A stretch of DNA of 64,000 nucleotides, from positions 3,410,001 to 3,474,000 of the forward strand of contig NZ_CP015079.1 of the NCBI RefSeq assembly GCF_001653335.1, read 5' to 3'. Shown piece after piece: positions 51,264 to 60,379 of the stretch (positions within the stretch are counted from its first letter, which is position 1; each line of letters begins with the position of its first letter). Source of the stretch: Nocardioides dokdonensis FR1436 (GTDB lineage: Bacteria; Actinomycetota; Actinomycetes; Propionibacteriales; Nocardioidaceae). The translations under genes were made by a program, and so were the position numbers. The notes under the pieces are model-generated. The model was not told where the DNA came from. It saw only the letters and a program-made list of their open reading frames with translations, and did not search any database.

Positions 51264-52196
51264 GTGACCCAGCAGCCCGGCCGCCTGATGCTCCTCGACA
51301 CCGCCTCGATGTACTTCCGGGCCTACTTCGGGGTCCCCGAGATCCTGGCGCCCGACGGCACCACCCCGGTCAACGCCGTGCGCGGTCTCCTCGACTTCAT
51401 CTCCCGCCTGGTCGACGAGTACCGGCCCACCGACCTGGTGTGCTGCTGGGACGACGACTGGCGCCCGCAGTGGCGCGTCGACCTGGTGCCGACGTACAAG
51501 GCGCACCGCGTCGAGGAGGAGGTCGAGACCTCCCCGGACGTGGAGGAGGTCCCCGACCCGCTCCAGGTGCAGATCCCGATCATCGGCGACGTGCTGGCGG
51601 CCTACGGGATCACGGTCGTCGGTGCCCCCGAGGCCGAGGCCGACGACGTCATCGGCACCCTGGCCACCGGCGCCGGGCAGCCGGTCGACATCGTCACCGG
51701 TGATCGCGACCTCTTCCAGCTCGTCGACGACGAGGCCGACGTACGGGTGCTCTACATCGCGCGGGGTGTGGGCAACCACGAGCGGGTCGACAACGCGTGG
51801 GTGCGGGCCAAGTACGACGTCGACGCGGCGCAGTACGCCGACTTCTCCACCATGCGCGGCGACGCCTCGGACGGACTGCCCGGGGTCAAGGGTGTCGGGG
51901 AGAAGACCGCCGCCACCCTGCTCGCCCGCCACCACGACATGGCGGGCATCCTCGCTGCCGCGGAGGACCCCGACTCCGGCATGGGGCCGGGACCGCGCGC
52001 CAAGATCAAGGCCGCCCTCGACTACCTGGCCGTCGCACCCGAGGTCGTCGCCGTACGCCGCACCCTCGACCTGGACCGCTCCGGCTTCACGCTGCCGCGC
52101 TCCCCCGCCCACCCCGAGGTCCTGGCCGAGCTGGCGGCTCGTTGGGGCCTGGACAGCCCAGTGGAGCGGCTGAACGGCGTGCTCGCCAGCCTCTGA
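51264..52196 (+). CDS. 5'-3' exonuclease (flap endonuclease type)
   Basis: 310 residues, matching the N-terminal nuclease domain of DNA polymerase I without a polymerase. Active-site acids are in LMLLDTASMYFRAYFG, CCWDDDWRPQWR, EAEADDVIGTLA and VTGDRDLFQLVDD; the helix-hairpin-helix is DGLPGVKGVGEKTAATLL. Processes flaps and RNA primers. Starts at GTG 51264. A phased palindrome pair begins 48 nt after the stop. Confidence 0.92.
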   Translation: MTQQPGRLMLLDTASMYFRAYFGVPEILAPDGTTPVNAVRGLLDFISRLVDEYRPTDLVCCWDDDWRPQWRVDLVPTYKAHRVEEEVETSPDVEEVPDPLQVQIPIIGDVLAAYGITVVGAPEAEADDVIGTLATGAGQPVDIVTGDRDLFQLVDDEADVRVLYIARGVGNHERVDNAWVRAKYDVDAAQYADFSTMRGDASDGLPGVKGVGEKTAATLLARHHDMAGILAAAEDPDSGMGPGPRAKIKAALDYLAVAPEVVAVRRTLDLDRSGFTLPRSPAHPEVLAELAARWGLDSPVERLNGVLASL

Positions 52197-52244
52197 GACA
52201 CCCCGGGGACGGCCGCGGCCCAGCTGGCGCGTGGATCAGTGCCT

Positions 52245-52305
52245 GCCGTTTGGTCACCAACGACACCGCTGAGGCCCGATCGGCTGCGGTTGGTGACCAA
52301 ACGGC
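52245..52305. repeat. Pair of 20-bp palindromes, inverted, 41-bp spacing
   Basis: Forward copy 52245-52264 and reverse copy 52286-52305 (GCGGTTGGTGACCAAACGGC, one mismatch). Lies between the convergent exonuclease and helY genes, so each gene sees a forward-oriented copy downstream of its stop. Confidence 0.9.
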
Positions 52306-52345
52306 AATCCCCGAGCCCCCACTTCGCCCCTGTCGCCGGGTGGGC

Positions 52346-55186
52346 CTACTCCTCGGTGAGCCCCGAGGCCGCCACGACCCCGCGCCGCATGGCGTCGATG
52401 GCGTCGCGAGCCGAGCGGCGCACGGGCGAGTCGCCGGCGGCCTGGGCGACCTGGCCGGCGAGGTCGAGGACCTGCTTCATCCAGCGCACGAAGTCGCCGG
52501 CGGCCAGCTCGCTCTCGCCGAGCACGTCGTCGAGGTCGTCGCCCTCGCACCAACGGTAGGCGATCCAGGCGAAGCCCAGGTCGGGCTGGCGCAGGTAGTC
52601 GAGCTTGTGGTCCTTCTCGAGCCGGTCCAGGTCACCCCACAGCCGCACCATGGCGCCGATCGCCTTCTTCGCGCCCCCGCCCGGGACCCGCGGCGAGGTG
52701 GCGTCGTCGGGGCGGCGGGCCTCGAAGACCAGGGTCGAGAGGGCAGCGGCCAGCTCGGAGGGGGTCAGCTCGTCCCAGACGCCCAGGCGCAGCGACTCCG
52801 CGGCGACGAGGTCCATGTCGGAGTACAGGCGCATCAGGTGCCGGCCCTGGTCGGTGACGACCGCGTCGGCGCCGTCGTCGCTGAGGTAGCCCAGCGCCGT
52901 GAGCACCTCGCAGACCCGGTCGAACTGGCGGGCCACGGTGTTGGTGCGCTGCTCCACGCGTCGCGCCAGGGTGGCGGCGTCGCGGTCGAGCTTGAAGTAC
53001 CGCTCGGACCACCGCGAGTGGTCCTCCCGCTCGGGGCACTCGTGGCAGGGGTGCGCCTTGAGCTGGCGACGCAGGTCGGTGACCTCCGACTCCCACGCGC
53101 TGGGCTCGCCGGCGTGGGCGCGTCCCGGCGCGCCGGGAGTGCCGCGCAGGTGCTTGGGTGGCAGGTCGCGGGTGCGCATCCGCAGCTGGGCGGCCAGGTC
53201 GCGACGCATCTGGGGGTTGCGCGGGTTGAAGCTGCGCGACACCTTCAGGCGTGTCAGCGCCGCGATCGGCTCCGGGAAGTCGACCATCGCCAGGCGACGT
53301 GCCTGCTTCTCGAGCGTCACCACGAACGGGCGCGGTCCCTCGGGCGACCAGCCCGGGTCGATCACGACGGCGTACCCGGCGAACTTGCCGGTCGGCACCT
53401 CGATCACGTCACCGGGCTTGAGGTGGCGCAGCGACTCGACGGTCTCGGCGCGGCGGTCGTCGCGGCGCGCCTTGCTGGCGCCCTTCTCGACGTCGCTGAT
53501 CCTGCGGCGCAGCGCGGCGTACTCCATGAAGTCACCGAGGTGGCACCGGGCGGCCTCGGCGTAGCCGTCGAGCGCCTCCCGGCTCTTGTGCAGCTGCCGA
53601 GCCAGGCCGACCACGGCCTTGTCCGCCTGGAACTGCGCGAAGGACTGCTCGAGGAGCTCGCGGGCGGTGTGCCGGCCGAACTGGTGCACCAGGTTGACGG
53701 CCATGTTGTACGACGGACGGAACGACGAGCGCAGCGGATAGGTCCGCGTCGAGGCCAGGCCCGCCAGCTCGCGGGGGTTCATCCCCGCCTGCCACAGCAC
53801 GACGCCGTGGCCCTCGGTGTCCAGGCCCCGGCGCCCGGCACGCCCGGTGAGCTGGGTGTACTCCCCCGGCGTGATCGCGGCGTGGGTCTCGCCGTTCCAC
53901 TTCGAGAGCTTCTCGATCACCACGGTCCGCGCCGGCATGTTGATGCCCAGGGCGAGGGTCTCGGTGGCGAAGACGACCTTGCACAGGCCCCGTTCGTAGA
54001 GCTCCTCGACGCACTGCTTGAACGCCGGGAGCATCCCGGCGTGGTGGGCGGCGACGCCGCGGGTCAGGGCCTCGAGGAAGTCGTGGTAGCCCAGGACGTG
54101 CAGGTCCTCGGCGCTGAGGTGGGCGCAGGCGCCCTCGACGTAGGTGTGGATCTCCGCGCGCTCGGCGGGACTGGTCAGGCGGACACCGGCGCTCAGGCAC
54201 TGCTGCACCGCGGCGTCGCAGCCCACCCGGCTGAAGATGAAGACGATCGCCGGCAGCAGACCCTCGCGGTCGAGGCGGTCCACCACGTCGGCGCGGCTGG
54301 GGATCCAGACCCGGCGCCCGTTGCCCACCTGCTTGCCGCCCGACTGCTTGCCGGCACCCTGGCGACCCGGCTGCGAGCGTCCCCGCGGGGAGCGGCGGTC
54401 CTTGATCCGCGACGATGCCCAGTCGTCGCGGGCGATCTTGAGCAGGTCGTCGTTGACCGGGGCTCCCTCCTTGACGAAGCCGGCCGCGGCGTCGACGTCG
54501 GAGGAGGCGAAGAGGTCGAGCAGACGGCGTCCGACCATGACGTGCTGGTAGAGCGGGACCGGCCGCTTCTCCTCCACGATCGTGGAGGTCTCCCCGCGCA
54601 CGGTCTCCAGCCACTCGCCGAACTCCTCGGCGTTCGAGACCGTCGCCGAGAGCGAGACCAGCGCCACCGACTCGGGCAGGTGGATGATGACCTCCTCCCA
54701 GACCGCGCCGCGGGAGCGGTCGGCGAGGTAGTGCACCTCGTCCATCACCACGAAGCCGAGACCACCCAGGGTCGAGGAGCCGGCGTAGAGCATGTTGCGC
54801 AGCACCTCGGTGGTCATCACCACGATCGGCGCCTCGCCGTTGACGCTGTTGTCGCCGGTCAGGAGGCCGACCCGGTCGGAGCCGTAGCGGTCCACGAGGT
54901 CGTGGTACTTCTGGTTCGACAGCGCCTTGATCGGGGTCGTGTAGAACGCCTTGCGACCGGTGGCGAGCGCGAGGTGGATCGCGAACTCGCCCACGATGGT
55001 CTTACCGGACCCGGTCGGGGCGGCCACCAGCACGCCGCGGCCCTCCTCGATCTCACGGCACGCCCGGAGCTGGAAGTCGTCGAGCGGGAAGGAGTAGAGG
55101 TCGCGGAAGTCCTTGAGGACGGGGTGCTCGCGGGTACGTCGGAACTCGGCGTACCGCTCCGACGGGGACAGCTCGTCGGTCGTCAT
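52346..55186 (-). CDS. helY: Ski2-like DEVH-box RNA helicase HelY
   Basis: 946 residues. Walker A is APTGSGKT, the DEAD-box motif DEVHYLAD, motif III SLSATVSN, motif V/VI TETLALGINMPARTVV and QLTGRAGRRGLDTEG. The C-terminal half is the DSHCT/Ski2 helicase extension. A Gly/Lys/Gln-rich insert follows DRRSPRGRSQPGRQGAG. Probably unwinds structured RNA. The gene closes the conserved proteasome-pafBC-tatAC cluster. ATG 55186, 6 nt after TAGGTT. Confidence 0.93.
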   Translation of the reverse strand: MTTDELSPSERYAEFRRTREHPVLKDFRDLYSFPLDDFQLRACREIEEGRGVLVAAPTGSGKTIVGEFAIHLALATGRKAFYTTPIKALSNQKYHDLVDRYGSDRVGLLTGDNSVNGEAPIVVMTTEVLRNMLYAGSSTLGGLGFVVMDEVHYLADRSRGAVWEEVIIHLPESVALVSLSATVSNAEEFGEWLETVRGETSTIVEEKRPVPLYQHVMVGRRLLDLFASSDVDAAAGFVKEGAPVNDDLLKIARDDWASSRIKDRRSPRGRSQPGRQGAGKQSGGKQVGNGRRVWIPSRADVVDRLDREGLLPAIVFIFSRVGCDAAVQQCLSAGVRLTSPAERAEIHTYVEGACAHLSAEDLHVLGYHDFLEALTRGVAAHHAGMLPAFKQCVEELYERGLCKVVFATETLALGINMPARTVVIEKLSKWNGETHAAITPGEYTQLTGRAGRRGLDTEGHGVVLWQAGMNPRELAGLASTRTYPLRSSFRPSYNMAVNLVHQFGRHTARELLEQSFAQFQADKAVVGLARQLHKSREALDGYAEAARCHLGDFMEYAALRRRISDVEKGASKARRDDRRAETVESLRHLKPGDVIEVPTGKFAGYAVVIDPGWSPEGPRPFVVTLEKQARRLAMVDFPEPIAALTRLKVSRSFNPRNPQMRRDLAAQLRMRTRDLPPKHLRGTPGAPGRAHAGEPSAWESEVTDLRRQLKAHPCHECPEREDHSRWSERYFKLDRDAATLARRVEQRTNTVARQFDRVCEVLTALGYLSDDGADAVVTDQGRHLMRLYSDMDLVAAESLRLGVWDELTPSELAAALSTLVFEARRPDDATSPRVPGGGAKKAIGAMVRLWGDLDRLEKDHKLDYLRQPDLGFAWIAYRWCEGDDLDDVLGESELAAGDFVRWMKQVLDLAGQVAQAAGDSPVRRSARDAIDAMRRGVVAASGLTEE

Positions 55187-55192
55187 GGTCCC

Positions 55193-55198
55193 AACCTA
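55193..55198 (-). promoter_or_regulatory. -10 box of helY
   Basis: TAGGTT on the minus strand, 6 nt before the helY ATG at 55186; own leaderless promoter. Confidence 0.55.
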
Positions 55199-55234
55199 CG
55201 TGAGCCCCGGTGCCGGGGCGTCGCAGCCTGCTGC

Positions 55235-55672
55235 TCAGACCCGCCCGGGGCCCGCGTCGCGGCCGATGCGCAGCAGCACCGCGTAGTGCTCCGCCGAGGC
55301 GCCCACGGCCTTGGCCAGGCGGCTCAGGGCGTCGAGGACGAGGTCGGCGTCGAAGGCGGTGCCGGGCACCGCCAGGGTCAGCCGGGGCCCCGAGCCGGTG
55401 TCGGCCTCGAGCAGCAGCACCTGTCCGTGGCGCCAGGCCAGGTGGGCGCGCGAGCGGGTGGCGTCGTCGATGACCGGGCGGGGGTACGCCTCGTCGACGG
55501 CCAGCAGGTCGCACGGGTGGCTCTGCTGGTCCCCGGCGCTCTCGAGGAGCCCGGTGACCCGGTGCCCGGTACGCAGCCCGGACCCGGCGCTCCAGGTCAC
55601 GTCCCGCTCACCGAGCCACTCCGGGAGGTCGAAGGGGTCGACCTCGACGGGTGGGGCCTCCACGCCGCTCAC
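55235..55672 (-). CDS. Hypothetical protein of the tatC-helY interval
   Basis: 145 residues, not recognised. It starts at GTG 55672 overlapping the tatC stop (GTGA). The charged N-terminus is followed by a mixed alpha/beta domain (LAWRHGQVLLLEADTGSGPRLTLAVPGTAFDADLVLDALSRLAKAVGASAEHYAVLLRIG). It has no membrane segment or signal. Tight coupling to tatC and this position suggest a role near Tat export or RNA turnover, but this is only contextual. Confidence 0.65.
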   Translation of the reverse strand: MSGVEAPPVEVDPFDLPEWLGERDVTWSAGSGLRTGHRVTGLLESAGDQQSHPCDLLAVDEAYPRPVIDDATRSRAHLAWRHGQVLLLEADTGSGPRLTLAVPGTAFDADLVLDALSRLAKAVGASAEHYAVLLRIGRDAGPGRV

Positions 55673-56508
55673 AGCGGCGAGACCTCGTCCGGGGAGAGCC
55701 CGGCGTTGAGCTTGCGCTTGGCGCGGCGACGGTCGTTGAAGCGGGCGATGATCTCGGCGACGAAGAACAGCAGGACCATCGGGACCGCCATGAAGGTCAT
55801 CGTGAACGGGTCCGCGGAGGGCGTGGCCACGGCCGCGAAGACGAAGATGCCGACGATGATCCAGGGCCGGTGCTTGCCCAGGCTCTTGCCGGACACGACC
55901 CCGGCGAGGTTGAGCAGCACCACGAAGACGGGGATCTCGAAGGCGATCCCGAAGACCAGCAGCGTGCGGGTGAAGAACTGGAGGTACTCGGAGAACTCCA
56001 CGATGTTGACGATGCCCTCGGGGTTGAACCCGATCAGGATCTCCAGGCCCTTCGGCAGGGTCAGGTAGCCCAGCGCGATGCCACCGAGGAAGAGCGGACC
56101 TGCGATGGCCGCGAAGACCCGGGACCACTTGCGTTCGTGAGCGTGCAGGCCGGGCAGGATGAAGGCCCAGATCTGGTAGAGCCACACGGGGCTCGTGACC
56201 ACCAGGGCGCTGAATCCGCAGAGCTTCAGGTACAGCAGCAACCCGCCGCCGGCGCCGCTGGTGGAGGGGAAGGTGACGTCGTCACCGAGCTTCTCCCGAG
56301 CGGTGTTGTACGGGCCCAGGACCAGGTCGAAGAGCGTGTCGAAGAAGAACAGCGAGACCGCGACGGCCACGACGAGGGTCAGCGCGACCTTCAGGACCCG
56401 TGCCCGGAGCTCCCGGAGGTGGTCGGAGAGCGCCATGCGCCCGTCGGCCCCGACGGGGTGCATCGGCTTGCCGATGAAGAGCTTGACGATCCCGGAGAGC
56501 GCTGGCAC
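55669..56508 (-). CDS. tatC: TatC, Sec-independent protein translocase
   Basis: 279 residues from the GTG at 56508, or about 264 from the ATG at 56463; the first ten residues are not decisive. Six hydrophobic segments and the family motifs MALSDHLRELRARV, FILPGLHAHERKW and a cytoplasmic tail. Recognises twin-arginine signals and, with TatA, exports folded proteins. Neighbour tatA confirms the assignment. Confidence 0.93.
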   Translation of the reverse strand: MPALSGIVKLFIGKPMHPVGADGRMALSDHLRELRARVLKVALTLVVAVAVSLFFFDTLFDLVLGPYNTAREKLGDDVTFPSTSGAGGGLLLYLKLCGFSALVVTSPVWLYQIWAFILPGLHAHERKWSRVFAAIAGPLFLGGIALGYLTLPKGLEILIGFNPEGIVNIVEFSEYLQFFTRTLLVFGIAFEIPVFVVLLNLAGVVSGKSLGKHRPWIIVGIFVFAAVATPSADPFTMTFMAVPMVLLFFVAEIIARFNDRRRAKRKLNAGLSPDEVSPL

Positions 56509-56575
56509 GAGGGCAGGGGCCTAACCGCGGTGAGGTCTGGGTGGGGTTGGGTCGGTGCTGGAGCGGCGGCGGATC

Positions 56576-56881
56576 TCAGCCGTGGTGCTTGTCGACCGGC
56601 GGCTGGGTGGGGTCCACGACGCCGTCGGTGCCGGCCTGGGTCGGGCGGGACGGGGGCAGCTCGGAGGGGGCCGGGTCGGGGGTCACGGTGGCCTGCTTGG
56701 CCTCGGTGGCCTTGTCATCGTCGTCGTCGCGCAGACCCTTGGTCTCGGACTTGAAGATGCGCAGCGCCTGTCCGGTGCCGCGAGCGAGCTCGGGGAGCTT
56801 GGCGGCTCCGAAGACGATGATGACGATGGCCAGGATGACCAGCCACTCAACGCCCTGGGGCATTCCGATCATGGGGGTCAT
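56576..56881 (-). CDS. tatA: TatA, twin-arginine translocase pore subunit
   Basis: 101 residues. One N-terminal membrane helix (GVEWLVILAIVIIVFGAAKLPELARGTGQALRIFKSE) and the amphipathic helix typical of TatA, then an acidic DDDDDK run and a flexible Pro/Thr-rich tail. The FGAAKLPELARG hinge is the TatA/TatE signature. Upstream of tatC, same strand. Confidence 0.93.
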   Translation of the reverse strand: MTPMIGMPQGVEWLVILAIVIIVFGAAKLPELARGTGQALRIFKSETKGLRDDDDDKATEAKQATVTPDPAPSELPPSRPTQAGTDGVVDPTQPPVDKHHG

Positions 56882-56956
56882 GGAGCGTCCCTACCTTCTG
56901 TCGTCTCGGTGGTCGCGCGCCCGCCCTCGGGCCTAGCGGCACTGACCGTTTTCATC

Positions 56957-57979
56957 TTACGTGAGGTGTTCGTAGAGACCGAGCGTCCGGGTTGCCTCGG
57001 CGAGGAACGTGTCGGTGAACTCGTGGGGTACGACGACCTGGGCGTGCGGCGCGAGCCGGAGCAGGAGGCGGGTCAGCCAGCGCTCGTCGGCCACGACGAG
57101 GTCGACCTCCCAGTCGGCGTGCGGACCCTCCCCCGTCGGACGCACCCGCTCGACCGGGTAGTAGTCGACGACCCACCGGGCCGCCGGCGCGAGGAGCAAC
57201 GTGGTCACGGTGGTCTCCGAGGAGCCGGCGAACAGACCCTCGGAGAGGTCGCGGGGCGGCTCGGGCTCGGTGCTGACCGGGCTGTCGAGGACCTCGGCGG
57301 CGCTGATCCGGTCGAGCCGGAAGAGCCGTGGGGCGTCGGCGCTGTGGCAGAACGCGTCGAGGTAGCTGTAGCCCTGGCCGGTGACGACACCGCGGGGGTC
57401 GACCACCCGCGCGGACTCCTCGTCGCGGGCGGGCACGAAGTAGGTCAACCGCACCTGGCGGTGGGCCTCGGCTGCCTCCTGGAGGCGACGGGCCAGGATC
57501 GCGGTGTCCACGTCGGCACCGCCCAGGCCGGGGTCGATGCGGGCCGCACCGGCTTCGGCGGCCGCGGCCTCGAGCTTGGCCAGCGCGCGGTCGACCACGG
57601 TGCGGGTGTCCGCGCCGGCGCCGTTGCGCAGGGCGCGCAGCGCCACGATCACCGCGCTGGCCTCGGTCGGGGTCAGCCGCAGGGGGCGGGCCAGGTAGTC
57701 CGCGTTGGAGACCCGGATCACCCCGTCCCCGCCGGGCTCGAGGGCGTCGAGGTCGACGTCGATCAGGTCGTCGGGGTAGCCGCCGGGCAGTCCGCACATC
57801 AGCAGGACCTTGAGGTCCTTGAGCAGCTGCTGCGGGGCGACCCCGAGCGCGTCAGCGGCCTCGTCGAGGCGCACCGCCTCGCGGGCGTGCAGGTAGGGCA
57901 CCAGGGTCAGCAGCCGGGCGACCTGGTCCTTGGCGCCCGAGGCGGCCTGGCGCGTCGCCGCGCCGGTGTCGTCGTTCAT
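56957..57979 (-). CDS. pafC: PafC, WYL-domain transcriptional activator subunit
   Basis: 340 residues. Begins with a helix-turn-helix region (VARLLTLVPYLHAREAVRLDEAADALGVAPQQLLKDLKVLL), then a WYL domain (QVRLTYFVPARDEESARVVDPRGVVTGQGYSYLDAFCHSADAPRLFRLDRI) and a C-terminal WCX domain. With PafB it activates the RecA-independent DNA-damage response in mycobacteria. ATG overlaps the pafB stop by 4 nt. Confidence 0.93.
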   Translation of the reverse strand: MNDDTGAATRQAASGAKDQVARLLTLVPYLHAREAVRLDEAADALGVAPQQLLKDLKVLLMCGLPGGYPDDLIDVDLDALEPGGDGVIRVSNADYLARPLRLTPTEASAVIVALRALRNGAGADTRTVVDRALAKLEAAAAEAGAARIDPGLGGADVDTAILARRLQEAAEAHRQVRLTYFVPARDEESARVVDPRGVVTGQGYSYLDAFCHSADAPRLFRLDRISAAEVLDSPVSTEPEPPRDLSEGLFAGSSETTVTTLLLAPAARWVVDYYPVERVRPTGEGPHADWEVDLVVADERWLTRLLLRLAPHAQVVVPHEFTDTFLAEATRTLGLYEHLT

Positions 57980-58980
57980 CGCTGCGCTCCCGTCGAGCTG
58001 GTCGGGTCGTGCGGGGCGCCGGTGGCTGCTCGCAACCGGGCGAGGACCTCGGCGCGCAGCGCCAGCGGCTCCTCGACGAGCACGGCGCTGCCGTGCCCGA
58101 GCACCTCGTCGGCGAGCCCGAGGCCGCTGCGGGTCAGCACCACCCGGTCCCACAGCGTGGCGTCGTCGGGGCCGACCACATCGGTCTCGACGCTGTCCGC
58201 GCCGCGACGCAGCAGGTGGCCGGCGCCGCGCCGCACCAGCAGCGTGGCGGCCTCGGGGGCGGGCTCGGGGGCCAGGCGTCGGGTCAGGGCCTGCAGGTCG
58301 GTGCCGGGCGGGACGTCGTACGCCGCCGCGGCCCCCTGCTTGCGGGCCTCGCCCTGGACGCGCGAGAGCCGGAAGACGCGCTCCTCACCGCGGTCGGTGT
58401 CCAGCCCCACGACGTACCAGCGTCCGGAGTGGCGGGCCACGCCCCAGGGCTGGAGGTGACGAGTGGCGACCTCGGTGCTGCTGGCGGTGCGGTACTCGAA
58501 GGCGACCTCGGTGCGGTCCTGGGTGGCCTCCCAGAACACGTCGAAGGACGGCTCGTCGGCGCTGAGGCGCGGCTCCACGATGTCGAGGGCCGAGACGTCG
58601 ACCTCCACGCCCGAGGCGGTGAGCTTGCGCACCGCGTCGGTGGTCGCCTCGGCGAGCCGGGCGTGCTGCCAGACCCGGGTGGCCAGGCCGATCACGGCCG
58701 CCTCGTCGGCCTCGAGCGCGATCGGGGGCAGGCCGAACTGGTCGGGCTGGATCCGGTAGCCCGGTTCGTCGTCGAAGTAGGCGTCGATGTTGCCGACCTC
58801 GATGGGGACCCCGAGGCTGCGCAGCTCCTCCTTGTCCCGTTCGAACATCTTCTCGAACGCCTCGTCGGAGGAGCCCGGGTAGAGGATCGAGCGGATCCGC
58901 TGCTTGGCCACGAAGTGCCGCTGGACCAGCAGCATGATGAGCAGGTTCATCAACCGCTCGCTCTTGCGGACCGCTGCCAT
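57976..58980 (-). CDS. pafB: PafB, WYL-domain transcriptional activator subunit
   Basis: 334 residues. N-terminal winged helix (RLMNLLIMLLVQRHFVAKQRIRSILYPGSSDEAFEKMFERDKEELRSLGVPIEVG) leads to a WYL domain (VAFEYRTASSTEVATRHLQPWGVARHSGRWYVVGLDTDRGEERVFRLSRV). Partner of PafC; named for being encoded with pafA but independent of pupylation. A target-type promoter stands before sbcD. Confidence 0.93.
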   Translation of the reverse strand: MAAVRKSERLMNLLIMLLVQRHFVAKQRIRSILYPGSSDEAFEKMFERDKEELRSLGVPIEVGNIDAYFDDEPGYRIQPDQFGLPPIALEADEAAVIGLATRVWQHARLAEATTDAVRKLTASGVEVDVSALDIVEPRLSADEPSFDVFWEATQDRTEVAFEYRTASSTEVATRHLQPWGVARHSGRWYVVGLDTDRGEERVFRLSRVQGEARKQGAAAAYDVPPGTDLQALTRRLAPEPAPEAATLLVRRGAGHLLRRGADSVETDVVGPDDATLWDRVVLTRSGLGLADEVLGHGSAVLVEEPLALRAEVLARLRAATGAPHDPTSSTGAQR

Positions 58981-59042
58981 GCCACCTCCTGGTGCTGGGT
59001 CGTGCCGGGTCGTGGTCCTCGTGCCGTGGCGCCGTCAGCAGG

Positions 59043-60143
59043 TCACTGCTCGGCGGGGCTCTCCTGATCGCTGGGTGCCTCGGAGACCGCCGGGCTCGGG
59101 GTCTCCGACTGGCCCTCGGTGACCTCGGCCTGAGCGTCGGCGGCAGCCTTCTTCGCTGCCTTGTCGGCCTCGTCGGCCGCGGCGGTGCGCGGCGCCACGC
59201 CCAGGATCTCGATGAGGAAGTAGAGCGTGTCGGTGCCCTTGATCTTGGCGCCCTCGTTGCCCTCGGGGCCATAGCCGAGCTCGGGCGGGACCGCCAGCCA
59301 CACGCGGCTGCCGACCGTCTGGCCCGAGAGGCCCTGGACCCAGCCCGAGATGACGCCCCCCTGCGACGCGGGGCGCAGCGGGAAGGCCGCGGGCGCGCTG
59401 TCGAAGCTGGTGTCGAACGGCTTGGGCTTGGCGTAGACCGAGCCGATGTAGTCGACCATCACCGTGTCGCCCTTGCGGACCACGGGGCCGCCGCCCTCGA
59501 CGACCGTCTCGACCTGGAGCTCACCGGTGGGCTTGGGGATGCCCTTGAAGAGCATCGACTGCGGGACGCCGTCCTCGTCGAGGACCAGGTCGGGGGCGAT
59601 GCCCTCGCCCTCCTCGGCCTGGGGCACGTCGACGGGCATCGGACCCAGGACGTCGATGACCAGCAGCAGGGCGTCCTTGTTGTTGACGTCGAGGGCCGGG
59701 TTGCCGACCTCGCCGAAGAGCTCGGAGGACTCGAAGCCGACGGCGACGCGCGCGCCGACCTGCTCGCCGACCAGCGCCTCCGCGAAGATGTCGGGCAGCT
59801 CCTCAGCATCCAGGTCGAGCACCTCGGGGGCGTCGTCGGCGTAGGTGCTGATCGCGGTCTTCCTGGTGTAGCCGTTGCTCAGCACGTACTGCACGAGCAC
59901 CGCGCTGTCCTCGGTGATGTCGACGCCCTCCCCCTCACGCAGCACCTCGGTCTCGAGGTCGCCGGTCTGGGTGACCTGCTCGTTCCAGCTGACCTCCGGC
60001 TGCTCACCGGCCTCGCCGGTGACCTCCACCGCGGAGATGACGCTCTGCTCGTTGTCGGAGCCGTCGGAGCCGCACGCGGCCAGGGCCGGGATCAGCAGGG
60101 CGGGAACGAGGAGGGCCAGCGGCCGTCCGGGGCGTCGCAACAC
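59043..60143 (-). CDS. Lipoprotein with two FKBP-type PPIase domains
   Basis: 366 residues. Signal LALLVPALLIPALAAC ends in lipobox LAAC. The first FKBP-like domain (about 65-165) is degenerate; the second (about 220-320) is canonical, with VMVDYIGSVYAK, FDTSF, GGVISGWVQGLSGQTVGSRVWLAVPPELGYG and TLYFLIEIL. The tail is Ala/Glu-rich and acidic. It should fold or chaperone proteins outside the membrane. GTG 60143 with AAGGA 8 nt upstream decides the start; longer frames reaching pafA are not real. It separates pafA from pafBC. Confidence 0.9.
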   Translation of the reverse strand: MLRRPGRPLALLVPALLIPALAACGSDGSDNEQSVISAVEVTGEAGEQPEVSWNEQVTQTGDLETEVLREGEGVDITEDSAVLVQYVLSNGYTRKTAISTYADDAPEVLDLDAEELPDIFAEALVGEQVGARVAVGFESSELFGEVGNPALDVNNKDALLLVIDVLGPMPVDVPQAEEGEGIAPDLVLDEDGVPQSMLFKGIPKPTGELQVETVVEGGGPVVRKGDTVMVDYIGSVYAKPKPFDTSFDSAPAAFPLRPASQGGVISGWVQGLSGQTVGSRVWLAVPPELGYGPEGNEGAKIKGTDTLYFLIEILGVAPRTAAADEADKAAKKAAADAQAEVTEGQSETPSPAVSEAPSDQESPAEQ

Positions 60144-60269
60144 CGGTACATCCTTCACATCACGGGCATGGAGGCGGACCAGCGCAAGCACCGGTCCGAC
60201 GAGCACCCTAGCGGCCCCGGCCCACGCGGATCCGGCTGACCCACCGCGGGTCTTGCGGGCTCTGAGGCT

Positions 60270-60330
60270 GCCGTTGGTGACCAAACGGCATGAATCGAGC
60301 GGGTCGGGTTGTCGTTGGTGACCAAAGGGC
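60270..60330 (-). repeat. Pair of 20-bp palindromes, direct, 41-bp spacing
   Basis: Copies at 60270-60289 (GCCGTTGGTGACCAAACGGC) and 60311-60330 (GTCGTTGGTGACCAAAGGGC), both forward relative to pafA, whose stop is 49 nt away. The 21-bp spacer is unrelated to those at other loci. Confidence 0.9.
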
Positions 60331-60379
60331 AGCCCGGAGTGACGCCCGGACCTCCCGGGCTCTACCCGCCGCGGGCCGT

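Noticed and set aside
51797..56068. A 1423-codon plus-strand frame across helY and tatC
   Set aside because: It runs antisense to complete helicase and TatC genes and has no recognisable domain.
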